Source: Alkalihalobacillus sp. LMS39 (GTDB lineage: Bacteria; Bacillota; Bacilli; Bacillales; Bacillaceae_F). Taken from it: 64,000 nucleotides of DNA. The notes under the pieces were generated by a model. That model saw only the letters and a list, made by a program, of their open reading frames with translations. It was not told the DNA's origin and searched no databases. A program made the translations under genes and the position numbers. Location of the stretch: NCBI RefSeq assembly GCF_022812285.1, contig NZ_CP093300.1:310001-374000 (forward strand), read 5' to 3'. Of this stretch, positions 1 through 7,421 are shown piece by piece; position 1 is the stretch's first letter; each line of letters begins with the position of its first letter.

Positions 1-525
1 TCTTTCCTCCTGCAAAATTTTATGAATTAGTTCGACACCCTCGTCATCTATTGCATTTGTTGGTTCATCTAAGAGAATCAAGTCAGGCTTTTCAAATATA
101 GCCTGCGCAATATTCAATCTCTGTCTCATACCTAAAGAATATTTTTTAACTTTTAAATTAGATTGAGAATCTAGGCCAACTCTTTCAAGAGCTTTGACAA
201 TATCTTCACGGTTTGCTACTTGTTTAATTTTTGCTAAAATAGATAAGTTATCAAATCCAGTATATTGTGGTAGCAATGACATGTTTTCAATAATTATTCC
301 ACAACTACCTGGGAAAGACACATGTTCGTGCAGTACTTGATTATCTATTGTAATTTTTCCTTCTGTCGGTACTATTAATCCTGATATCGCTCGTAATAGC
401 ATAGTTTTTCCTGAGCCATTCTTTCCAAATAAACCGTATATTTTACCTTTATCAAAGTTTACATTTATATTCTTTAACACATAATTGTTTTTTAAACTTT
501 TATTGAGATTCTCGATTTTAATCAT
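1..525 (-). CDS. ABC transporter ATP-binding protein (C-terminus outside window)
   Basis: Nucleotide-binding subunit expected to power the membrane proteins encoded just upstream. The 175 visible residues start at an ATG (MIKIENLNKS) preceded by AGAGAGGTT. They show Walker A GKNGSGKT, the ABC signature SLGMRQR and Walker B LILLDEPTNAID. The reading frame runs off the left edge, so the C-terminus is missing. It is the last visible gene of a minus-strand group: DUF2712 peptide, three membrane proteins, ATPase. The sequence resembles ABC-2 type exporters of the lantibiotic-immunity or peptide-export kind (family knowledge). The substrate is unknown. Confidence 0.93.
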   Translation of the reverse strand, partial: MIKIENLNKSLKNNYVLKNINVNFDKGKIYGLFGKNGSGKTMLLRAISGLIVPTEGKITIDNQVLHEHVSFPGSCGIIIENMSLLPQYTGFDNLSILAKIKQVANREDIVKALERVGLDSQSNLKVKKYSLGMRQRLNIAQAIFEKPDLILLDEPTNAIDDEGVELIHKILQEER

Positions 526-543
526 AATATAACCTCTCTGTTT

Positions 544-1248
544 TCAAATAATATCCATTTTTTTCACCTTAAACCAACTCAAAATTTGAATAAAAATAAT
601 CATGCTAATAGTTATGAAGATAACTATTAGTGGGTTCAAAAAATTATAACTAGAATTACCCCCAAGGCCATTTCTATAACCCATACTATTAGAAATAATA
701 TTAAAGTAATCAAGATATTTGTAACTTTGATTATAGAATTTTGAGACTAACGTACCTGCTAATATAAGTACATTTACTGAAATAAACGAAATCTGACTAG
801 GCATGTATAGATCAAGATAAGATAGTACTGATACCGCACATAGTAAAAAAAGATAATAGATCACTAATGATAATATCAGAGTGTTATACTCAACTTTCTC
901 GATTGGATAATTAAACAAGTAAATTGTGCTTTGAAAAAGAACTAATAGCAAGGTTAACATTGATACTTTTATTAGACCTTTCATACTTAACTTAAATTTA
1001 CTCTCATTTCTAACTATAAAAGCAATACCTTGTGAAACAAAATTTTTTTTTGTATATCCTGAGAAGAACATGAGTATAAAAAATATAGGGAAATACCAAG
1101 CCATTAAATACATTGCTTCAGTAGAAAATGAGTCAGTGATAGGTACTCCCTTTAAAAACTGAAGTCCATTTAAAATATTGGCATTATAATAAAACAAGTA
1201 TTGAAAGACAAAAGAAGCAATAACCATTGTACCTAAATTACGTTTCAC
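544..1248 (-). CDS. ABC exporter membrane subunit, 234 aa
   Basis: Hydrophobic protein with about six predicted membrane segments and no enzymatic motif. It probably forms part of the permease of the exporter. I chose the GTG start at 1248 because AAGGGA lies 8 bases upstream. The start overlaps the end of the preceding membrane gene by 11 bases, and the ATPase starts 18 bases after its stop, so translation is likely coupled. No confident family assignment can be made by eye. The role is inferred from position between an ATPase gene and two other membrane genes. Confidence 0.75.
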   Translation of the reverse strand: MKRNLGTMVIASFVFQYLFYYNANILNGLQFLKGVPITDSFSTEAMYLMAWYFPIFFILMFFSGYTKKNFVSQGIAFIVRNESKFKLSMKGLIKVSMLTLLLVLFQSTIYLFNYPIEKVEYNTLILSLVIYYLFLLCAVSVLSYLDLYMPSQISFISVNVLILAGTLVSKFYNQSYKYLDYFNIISNSMGYRNGLGGNSSYNFLNPLIVIFITISMIIFIQILSWFKVKKMDII

Positions 1249-1981
1249 TTATAAAGTCCCTTCTTCCAGAGGATATTGAACCTAGTAAATAGAAGATAAC
1301 GATAATAATAATTTGTTTCAGGTAAATCCATCCAATCCCGAGTATGTCTGTCTCACCTTCAAATAATCTTGTCATAATAGTAAGGTCTCTTAAAGGAGTC
1401 CAATAATTAGGTATTAACATTTTAGAGACAAAAAAAAGTCCACCGATCATAAGTAATGTAGCTAACATAGACACAGATTCTGATTTAATAAAGTGTTGAA
1501 TTATACAGAAAATTAATCCAACAAAGAAATAAAACAAAGTTAACCCCAATGCGTTTAAAAATGAATACTCTATCATCTTAGTTCCTATAACTAGTTCCAC
1601 ATTAAAAAAGATAAAACTTCCTGTTATATTTACCAATGTGTGCATTAAGGAGATTATAAGAGCTGCCCAGAATACATATTGAAGTTCTTTTAGATAAACC
1701 CTGCCTCTATATTTGAACCGTAGGATCTCGGATATATTTTGCTGTTTAAAAAAATGTTGTAACACCAACAAAAAGGGAAACAACAAGACTAAGGAATAGT
1801 TTTGGATTGAGCTATATCCTGACGCGCTACTGTTCATATAATAAAATAATTCTCTTAAACCTTCTACGCTACTGTATCCGTCATTATAATACATTAATAT
1901 ATAACTGTTATTTTGAGTAAACCATGCAACTGATATTATAAACAGTACTAAAATAAATATAAAAGGATTAAATCTGTTCAT
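1238..1981 (-). CDS. ABC exporter membrane subunit, 247 aa
   Basis: Integral membrane protein starting MNRFNPFIFIL, with about six hydrophobic helices and a soluble loop after the first. The frame is open 11 codons further upstream, but GAAGGA sits directly before the ATG at 1981, so that start is preferred. It overlaps the upstream subunit by 14 bases and the downstream one by 11. Three small membrane proteins in a row with one ATPase suggest a heteromeric ABC-2 type permease. The function is inferred from context only. Confidence 0.75.
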   Translation of the reverse strand: MNRFNPFIFILVLFIISVAWFTQNNSYILMYYNDGYSSVEGLRELFYYMNSSASGYSSIQNYSLVLLFPFLLVLQHFFKQQNISEILRFKYRGRVYLKELQYVFWAALIISLMHTLVNITGSFIFFNVELVIGTKMIEYSFLNALGLTLFYFFVGLIFCIIQHFIKSESVSMLATLLMIGGLFFVSKMLIPNYWTPLRDLTIMTRLFEGETDILGIGWIYLKQIIIIVIFYLLGSISSGRRDFISET

Positions 1982-2741
1982 TCTTTTTTCCTTCATACAG
2001 AACAACAGCAGCACTTATTATTAAGTACGAAATCGTAATTGTAAAAAAAGTTGGCAGTAAATCATCTAAACCATATTCAGAAAAGGGTTGAAAGAGATGC
2101 ATACTTGAATCTCCGAACATCACAAAGATAAACCACAAGAAAAAAGTTGCTGAATAAGTATATTTTCTATCTTTAAAAAATAGGCTACATGCAGATCCAA
2201 TTAACCCAGCCAATCCAGCAAGTAAACTAGCAACAAGAGAGAAAGTAACAACTCCCCAATAAGGGTTTTGAATAATAAAATTAGTAAAAGCACTATCAAA
2301 TGACAATTCCTCTAACCCTTTTCTATATGTACCACCATTAAATAGTACTAATACTATAATAAAATTAAGCAATAAAGAAGTTATCATAGCTAGTGAACCA
2401 ATCAAACATGAGAATAACAATTTCTCTACAAGGTATTTCATTCTACCAACCTTATTTATTAGTATGTTATGATAACCTGTCTGAAAATCTTGTAAAGGAT
2501 CTTCACTCACTAACACTAGTATAAAAAGTGGTAAAAACCATAAAAGAATATACTGTGGTATATGACCTATACTAGAACCCGATAAAAAAAAAGCCTGTGC
2601 AGGGTGATATTTATCCCCACCTATTTTTAGAAAGTCTATATAAATTTGAATAGCGTCCCAAATGGGTAGTACAATTATTACGGCTAGAGCAAGTAGAGAT
2701 AATTTATTTTTTGTTAATCGTAAGACATGACTCTTGAACAT
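1968..2741 (-). CDS. ABC exporter membrane subunit, 257 aa
   Basis: First of three consecutive membrane proteins. It begins MFKSHVLRLTKNK, with about six transmembrane segments and a long loop after the first. This layout is common in ABC-2 permeases, whose N-terminal helix is followed by an extracytoplasmic region. The start at 2741 follows AAAGAGTGAT. The longer open frame to 2777 has no ribosome site and would run into the upstream hairpin. That hairpin separates it from the DUF2712 gene, so expression is probably partly attenuated relative to the secreted peptide. The substrate is unknown. Confidence 0.75.
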   Translation of the reverse strand: MFKSHVLRLTKNKLSLLALAVIIVLPIWDAIQIYIDFLKIGGDKYHPAQAFFLSGSSIGHIPQYILLWFLPLFILVLVSEDPLQDFQTGYHNILINKVGRMKYLVEKLLFSCLIGSLAMITSLLLNFIIVLVLFNGGTYRKGLEELSFDSAFTNFIIQNPYWGVVTFSLVASLLAGLAGLIGSACSLFFKDRKYTYSATFFLWFIFVMFGDSSMHLFQPFSEYGLDDLLPTFFTITISYLIISAAVVLYEGKKNEQI

Positions 2742-2767
2742 GCGTATCACTCTTTCATTTATCTTAT

Positions 2768-2800
2768 AAATAGACAAGTTCTAAATGAACTTGTCTATTT
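2768..2800 (-). terminator. Hairpin between the DUF2712 gene and the ABC genes
   Basis: A perfect 13-bp inverted repeat (AAATAGACAAGTT and its complement) with a 7-base loop, lying 13 bases after the DUF2712 stop. There is no long uridine run behind it, so it may be a partial terminator or an mRNA 3'-end stabiliser that keeps DUF2712 output above that of the transporter genes. Confidence 0.6.
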
Positions 2801-2812
2801 CATCTGTTTTAA

Positions 2813-3238
2813 TTAGTTAGTTTCTTCATCCCAATAGCCAGTAGCTGTATATCCTTTAGTACTATAATTATTATTTTCTGCTCCAAGTCTTACATAACTT
2901 TGGTTAGCAGCTGAGAATGCTTCTCTATAGTAAGCACCTGCTCCTTGTTTAGCATCAACTGTATTAGATACTCTCCCAGTGTCTGCTTTGTCTAACCAAA
3001 ATGTTGTAATTGTTCCTTTTCCTTCTCCTGAAGTTTCTAACGCAACTTTCCATTTATTGTTAGTGTTTTGAGTTTGACGATACCGTTCTCCTGAGTAGTT
3101 GTTTTCATGCTTTGGCTTGATAGTAAAACTATAGCCATGTTTGTCATCACTTGCAAAAGTGGCGTTTGCTGCCCCAATTAATGTTACACCTAAAACTAAT
3201 GCAGCTGTTAATTTCATTGAGCTTTTTAACTTACTGAT
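2813..3238 (-). CDS. DUF2712 family secreted protein
   Basis: Small exported protein with a signal peptide (KLTAALVLGVTLIGAANATFA, cut before SDD). The mature part of about 115 residues is rich in polar and aromatic residues, including YRQTQNTNNKWKV, GEGKGTITTFWL and the C-terminal GYWDEETN. I recognise this as the Bacillus DUF2712 family, of unknown function. The best ribosome site (GGGAAGAGG) is 7 bases before an ATC codon at 3238. The first ATG (3217) has no ribosome site, and a TTG at 3256 overlaps the site itself. The start is therefore uncertain. The downstream ABC genes suggest that it is exported, sensed or neutralised together with that transporter. Confidence 0.8.
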   Translation of the reverse strand: MSKLKSSMKLTAALVLGVTLIGAANATFASDDKHGYSFTIKPKHENNYSGERYRQTQNTNNKWKVALETSGEGKGTITTFWLDKADTGRVSNTVDAKQGAGAYYREAFSAANQSYVRLGAENNNYSTKGYTATGYWDEETN

Positions 3239-3256
3239 GTAAAAACCTCTTCCCAA

Positions 3257-3397
3257 ATTTTATTTTTAAGTGATTCTAACATCACTGTAAATATATAATC
3301 ATAAAGAGTAATTAAAGTAAACATTTTTTTACTTTTATAAAATATTTAACTAAATAATTCAAATTAATACCAAAAGTGAGCTTGATAGATTTTATAA
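3257..3397. promoter_or_regulatory. Upstream region of the DUF2712 gene with a short palindrome
   Basis: AT-rich stretch that must hold the minus-strand promoter. I see no convincing -35/-10 pair. A 6-bp inverted repeat, AGTGAT-tctaac-ATCACT (3269-3286), lies about 30 bases before the ribosome site and could be an operator or a leader hairpin. Confidence 0.25.
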
Positions 3398-3484
3398 AAC
3401 ATATTTGCCTTTAAGATTATCCTTGAGCAGACCAAGGAACTAAAAAAGATACGTGAAGAATTAAAGGAGAACAATAATAAGTAA
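3398..3484 (+). pseudogene. C-terminal coding remnant, unknown protein
   Basis: Open frame without a start codon ending KELKKIREELKENNNK. It is charged and helical, as in the tail of a real protein, and ends at a stop at 3482-3484. It sits in a short region of decayed genes. The parent gene cannot be named. Confidence 0.25.
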
Positions 3485-3646
3485 AGTTTACTATCAAAGT
3501 AAAGGGTGCGGTCCTGCAAAAAAATGAGCGCTTTTTGTGTATCAACATAAAGGAAATTAGTATAGTGGTAGAAGAGGTTGGCTTTACCTTATTGAAGACT
3601 TGTAACAGAATGTTTATTAATTTCGGAAGAATAGGGGAAGATCGAA

Positions 3647-3785
3647 ATGGTGAAAAAATTTGAAACAGAGAGGCTATATCTAAGGGAGTTGGTCTTAGAT
3701 GGCTTCTAAGGTTCTTTGCAATCAAGGATCAATGTTATATTATCCTGAGCCGTTTAGTAATGAGAGGTGTAAATTAGCTTACTAA
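3647..3785 (+). pseudogene. GNAT N-acetyltransferase remnant (RimJ/RimL-like)
   Basis: An ATG with upstream GGGGAAG opens a 20-codon frame reading MVKKFETERLYLRELVLDGF before a stop. FETERLxLR is the typical start of RimJ/RimL-type GNAT acetyltransferases. Directly afterwards another frame reads LYYPEPFSNE, matching the next conserved segment of the same family, and then stops. The gene has thus lost its middle and C-terminus and is frameshifted. An 11-bp inverted repeat (CCGTTTAGTAA at 3750-3760 and its complement at 3779-3789) lies at the break. Confidence 0.6.
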
Positions 3786-3861
3786 ACGGGCATTCGTAAT
3801 GGTTAAAATATCTGATAATCAGAATAAAATGAAGATTACACTGTAAAGGAGTAAGACAACC

Positions 3862-4266
3862 TTGAAAAAAACAATACTTTTTATGCTCATTTCCCTTTTT
3901 ATTTTATCAGGCTGCACTAAAGAAAATATGGTAGAACCTAGTCCTTTACTGACTACTAGTATGTTAACAATGCACGCATCCACAGATAATTATGAGGAGT
4001 TTCAACAATTATTCGTTAACGGTATGAATGAAAAATTAATTAAAGAGTATTTTGATACACTAAAAAATAAAGAAAAGCAACACATAGAAGCAAGCATTCC
4101 TAATATGTCCTTAATAAAATATGCAGATGATAGTGCACTACTGGTACAAATTTCGCAAAATACAGATACTGGACATTACGAGGTTTTTAACGTAATAGAA
4201 GTACCGCAAGAAATTCTAAATTATTTTAATGAGTCATTAATCCATACATTAGACATTTCCAACTAA
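3862..4266 (+). CDS. Small lipoprotein, 134 aa, function unknown
   Basis: Starts at TTG 3862 with AAAGGAG 10 bases upstream. A signal peptide ends in the lipobox LSGC, with the lipid-modified cysteine at residue 18, so the protein should be anchored to the outer face of the membrane. The mature part of about 116 residues is soluble and has no motif I recognise. Around residues 40-60 it contains a helical segment (YEEFQQLFVNGMNEKLIKEYF). It stands alone, flanked by gene remnants and a long gene-free stretch. No function is assigned. Confidence 0.75.
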   Translation: MKKTILFMLISLFILSGCTKENMVEPSPLLTTSMLTMHASTDNYEEFQQLFVNGMNEKLIKEYFDTLKNKEKQHIEASIPNMSLIKYADDSALLVQISQNTDTGHYEVFNVIEVPQEILNYFNESLIHTLDISN

Positions 4267-4620
4267 ACTAACTAGTTGAAGAAAAAGGGATTATTTACAG
4301 CCGTTTTTTTTGCGCAAAGTAAATAAAGATAGGGCCAGATGATTACGATAAATGCTAACATTTTGACATCATAATCCTGTGAAAAGTGGTAAATTACCGT
4401 TAAAGATATTACAGTAGGGATTTAACATAAACATGATATATCACACTTGGTGCACATAGAAATTTTACACACTCCGACCATAGGGGCGTAATTATGTGTT
4501 CTGCTCCTTAAACCCTTGCTATTTAAGGTTTTCAAAGTGATTTGCTAACAAAATACTAAACATATAAATTGAGGCTTTTCATTAGTTTAACAAACTTTTG
4601 GAGAGCCTTTTTTATCTCTT
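4267..4620. other. Gene-free stretch
   Basis: No supported gene. An inverted repeat CCTTAAA/TTTAAGG lies around 4507-4529. A weak terminator-like hairpin (AGGCT/AGCCT followed by six T) lies near 4572-4614. The sequence could be the end of a decayed mobile element, but I cannot identify one. Confidence 0.3.
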
Positions 4621-4731
4621 AAGATAAGAAAAATTTTGGTATAGCAGTGAAGCTTTGAAAGCTTATTCTAGAAGAGCGAAGGCTCCGCACTTCGCTTATA
4701 AGAAAAGACGCTCCCGTGTTTTTCTTATAAG
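4621..4731 (+). repeat. Dispersed structured repeat, family 1, copy 1 (shortened)
   Basis: About 111 bases nearly identical to parts of the elements at 19362-19527 and 42721-42894. It shares the segments AGCAGTGAAGCTTTGAAAGC, TTCTAGAAGAGCGAAGGCT and AAAAGACGCTCC. Compared with copy 2 it lacks about 60 internal bases, as if deleted between two CGCAC repeats. It ends in an imperfect hairpin with a T-rich right arm. It lies between a lipoprotein gene and the siderophore locus. Confidence 0.75.
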
Positions 4732-4975
4732 TCCACATATTTTATTGTTTTTAGCTGTGTAATTCTTAGTAAAAGTCTGTTTTGAAAATAAATTCTACAT
4801 AACGACTTTAACTCCTACGAGAAGAAATGTTGTAATTCATACTGTTGCTCTTTCCTGACGCGAGGTTTTTACTCAAAAATTACCTGTATAAACTAGTATT
4901 ATCAATAATCAAACAAACCGTAAGGGCTTTTTTTGTAAAAATTAATTGTTGCTGCAACTATTTTTATAAATGGTA

Positions 4976-5004
4976 TTGACAATCATTATCATTGAGAGTA
5001 AGAT
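4976..5004 (+). promoter_or_regulatory. Sigma-A promoter with overlapping Fur-like site
   Basis: TTGACA (4976-4981), a 17-base spacer and TAAGAT (4999-5004). The spacer holds AATCATTATCATT, which resembles a Fur half-site array. It should drive the siderophore importer under iron limitation and leaves a leader of about 310 bases. Confidence 0.7.
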
Positions 5005-5014
5005 AACACATGTG

Positions 5015-5033
5015 GATAACGATAATCATTATC
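5015..5033 (+). promoter_or_regulatory. Fur box, nearly perfect
   Basis: GATAACGATAATCATTATC differs from the classical 19-bp Fur consensus at one position. It lies just downstream of the promoter -10 element, where binding would block transcription initiation. Confidence 0.88.
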
Positions 5034-5162
5034 AATTAAATGAAAGTGATTGAAAAACACCTTTGCTTTTTCTATTTCAGTAGAGAATAATACTTACTTT
5101 GATTAGTTAAGTAAAAATTGTAATTACTAATCAAAATGTTTGTTTTAATTCAGGGTCAAATT

Positions 5163-5181
5163 GAAAATGATAATTATTATT
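5163..5181 (+). promoter_or_regulatory. Second Fur box in the leader
   Basis: GAAAATGATAATTATTATT matches the Fur consensus at 16 of 19 positions and lies about 145 bases before the lipoprotein start. A second promoter nearby is possible, but no clear -35/-10 pair is visible. Confidence 0.65.
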
Positions 5182-5326
5182 TTTGTTTTATGTTGTAGCC
5201 TGTGCACTATGCTAAATAAATAGTATTTAAAACGGTATAAAAATAAAACATAGGTAATTAGTTTATCAGTTCAATAGGCTCTTAATTTATAAAAATTTAT
5301 AATACATAAGGAAAGAGGTAGGAGTA

Positions 5327-6385
5327 ATGGGGAAGTTTAAATTAACTATCATAATGGCAATTTTTGTTTTAATATTGGCGGCTTGCGGAAGTTCAAATGG
5401 TGCATCAAGTGAACCTGAAGCTAATGAACCAGAAGCAGCTGAAACTGAAACAACTGAAACTAGTGGGGAAACAGAGGAATCTACTGAACCTACAACAGTT
5501 GAAATCACTGATGCTCATGGAACGGTTACAGTTCCTGTAAATCCTAAGAATGTAGTTGCTTTGGATAATCGTACGTTTGAAACATTAGCTGATTGGGGTA
5601 TTGAGTTAGCTGCTGTTCCAAAGGCGGTCATGTTAGCAGATTCACCATATGTAACAGATGAAAGTGTTCAAGATGTTGGGAATCATCGTGAACCAAACCT
5701 TGAAATATTAGCAGCTGCAGACCCTGAACTTGTTATTGTTGGTCAAAGGTTTTCGGGATATTATGAAGACATCAAAAAATTAGTACCAAATGCTGCTGTT
5801 ATTGATTTAGATATTGATGTATCAGAGGAAGCTAGTGAACCAGGAGAAAACTTAGTAAATGGATTTAAAGAAACTACAATTACTTTGGGACAAATTTTTG
5901 ATAAAAATGAAGAAGCTGAACAATTGGTAACGGAATTAGAACAAGCGATTGAAACAGCTAAGTCTGCCTATAATGGAACGGATACAATTATGAGTGTTAT
6001 CGTTTCTGGTGGAGATATTGGTTTTTCAGCTCCGCAGACTGGACGTGTATGGGGACCACTGTATGACATCTTTGGATGGACTCCGGCATTAGAAGTTGAC
6101 GGTACTTCTACAGACCATCAAGGTGATGAAATTTCAGTTGAAGCTATTGCACAAAGTAACCCGGATTGGATTTTCGTTCTAGATCGTGATGCGCCAATCT
6201 CTGGTCTAGAAGAAGAGGAAAAAGTTCCTGCTCAGGATGTTATTGATAATTCACCTGCTCTTCAAAATACAACGGCTGTTTCTGAAGGACAGATCGTTTA
6301 TGCGCCAATGGACATTTACTTAAATGAATCAGTACAAACGTTTATCAAGTTATTTGAAAACATTGCTAATTCTTTAGCTGAGTAA
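5327..6385 (+). CDS. Ferric-siderophore-binding lipoprotein (FatB/YclQ/CeuE-like)
   Basis: Extracellular receptor of an iron-siderophore ABC importer. A signal peptide ends in lipobox LAAC (cysteine at residue 20), followed by an acidic Thr/Glu-rich linker to about residue 55. The periplasmic-binding fold (PeriBP_2, cluster III) begins near VEITDAHGTVTVP. It includes LDNRTFETLADWGIEL, EPNLEILAAADPELVIV and DWIFVLDRD. These features match the YclQ/FatB branch, which binds catecholate siderophores such as petrobactin (family knowledge). It is the first gene of a four-gene importer operon behind two Fur boxes. The exact ligand is not determined. Confidence 0.92.
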   Translation: MGKFKLTIIMAIFVLILAACGSSNGASSEPEANEPEAAETETTETSGETEESTEPTTVEITDAHGTVTVPVNPKNVVALDNRTFETLADWGIELAAVPKAVMLADSPYVTDESVQDVGNHREPNLEILAAADPELVIVGQRFSGYYEDIKKLVPNAAVIDLDIDVSEEASEPGENLVNGFKETTITLGQIFDKNEEAEQLVTELEQAIETAKSAYNGTDTIMSVIVSGGDIGFSAPQTGRVWGPLYDIFGWTPALEVDGTSTDHQGDEISVEAIAQSNPDWIFVLDRDAPISGLEEEEKVPAQDVIDNSPALQNTTAVSEGQIVYAPMDIYLNESVQTFIKLFENIANSLAE

Positions 6386-6404
6386 TGTAAAGGAGTTTAG
6401 CATA

Positions 6405-7421
6405 GTGCAGAAAAATAGTATAACCGGGGTTGAGAAAAATTCTCAACCCCGGTTTTATAACCACAATAAAATATGGACAAAACCTTTTATACTAGCGATT
6501 ATAGTTGTCATTAGTTTAAGTATTCTCTCGCTATTTACTGGAGTTTACGATATACGTGGACAAGAAGATGGAATGGAAATGTTTTTTATCACTCGTGTTC
6601 CCAGAACGATTGCACTCATGCTTACTGGGGCTGCTTTGGCAATGACCGGGCTCGTCATGCAGCTTATTACACAAAATCGTTTAGTAGAACCTACCACAAC
6701 AGGTACGACTGAATGGGCAGGTTTGGGACTTCTTGTTGTTTATTTATTATTTCCTGCACCGACTTTAGTGCTTAGAATGACTGGAGCAATCATTTTTTCT
6801 TTTGTAGGAACGATGGTTTTCTTTTTATTTATAAGAAGGGTGAGACTCCGTTCCTCTTTAATTGTCCCGATCATTGGTTTGATGCTTGGTGCCGTCATTT
6901 CGGCAGTTTCTACCTTTACGGGGCTCTTTTTTCAAATGTCACAAGTGATTGAAGGCTGGTTTGTAGGTTCTTTTACGTCTGTTCAGGCTGGAAGGTATGA
7001 ATATTTATGGCTCATTGTGATCGTTACGATTCTTATTTTTATTTATGCGAATAGATTGACGTTAGCTGGACTAGGGGAAGAGATTTCAACAAGTCTTGGC
7101 GTAAATTATAACACGCTCATTCTTTTGGCTAATGGTCTTATTGCTATTGCTGTTGGGGTTGTTGCTGCTGTTATTGGAAACTTGCCTTTTCTAGGATTAA
7201 TTGTCCCAAATATTGTGTCAATGTTTAGAGGCGATGATCTTAGAAGTAATTTGCCTTGGGTATGTTTACTCGGAATGGGAACGATTATTCTTTGTGACCT
7301 TATTTCTCGAACCATTATTATGCCTTTTGAAGTTCCTGTCTCTTTAATACTTGGCTCAGTAGGTTCAGTCGTATTTATTATGATCTTATTGAGACAAAGA
7401 AAACCAAGGAGGCTAGGATGA
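6405..7421 (+). CDS. Ferric-siderophore ABC permease (YclN/FatD-like)
   Basis: FecCD-type permease subunit with about nine or ten membrane helices. Family motifs include FITRVPRTIALMLTGAALAM, TTTGTTEWAGLG, GEEISTSLGVNY and PFLGLIVPNIVSM, the last being the helix that contacts the ATPase. The GTG start at 6405 has AAAGGAG 8-9 bases upstream. The first 25 codons before helix 1 are unusual because they encode a perfect 15-bp hairpin. There is no better start downstream of it. It overlaps the next permease by four bases (ATGA), so translation is coupled. Confidence 0.92.
   Translation: MQKNSITGVEKNSQPRFYNHNKIWTKPFILAIIVVISLSILSLFTGVYDIRGQEDGMEMFFITRVPRTIALMLTGAALAMTGLVMQLITQNRLVEPTTTGTTEWAGLGLLVVYLLFPAPTLVLRMTGAIIFSFVGTMVFFLFIRRVRLRSSLIVPIIGLMLGAVISAVSTFTGLFFQMSQVIEGWFVGSFTSVQAGRYEYLWLIVIVTILIFIYANRLTLAGLGEEISTSLGVNYNTLILLANGLIAIAVGVVAAVIGNLPFLGLIVPNIVSMFRGDDLRSNLPWVCLLGMGTIILCDLISRTIIMPFEVPVSLILGSVGSVVFIMILLRQRKPRRLG
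6422..6454 (+). terminator. Strong hairpin inside the 5' end of the permease gene
   Basis: A perfect 15-bp stem (AACCGGGGTTGAGAA and its complement), three loop bases and then TTAT. It lies just inside the permease coding sequence. It would act as an attenuator or RNase barrier, giving more binding protein than permease. The short T-run makes termination only partial. Confidence 0.7.

Noticed and set aside
3417-3725. 102-codon minus-strand open frame
   Set aside because: No ribosome site. It runs antisense over remnants that make sense on the plus strand.
4480-4530. End of a recombinase-type mobile element
   Set aside because: The short inverted repeat and sequence style are suggestive, but no coding remnant or second end could be found.
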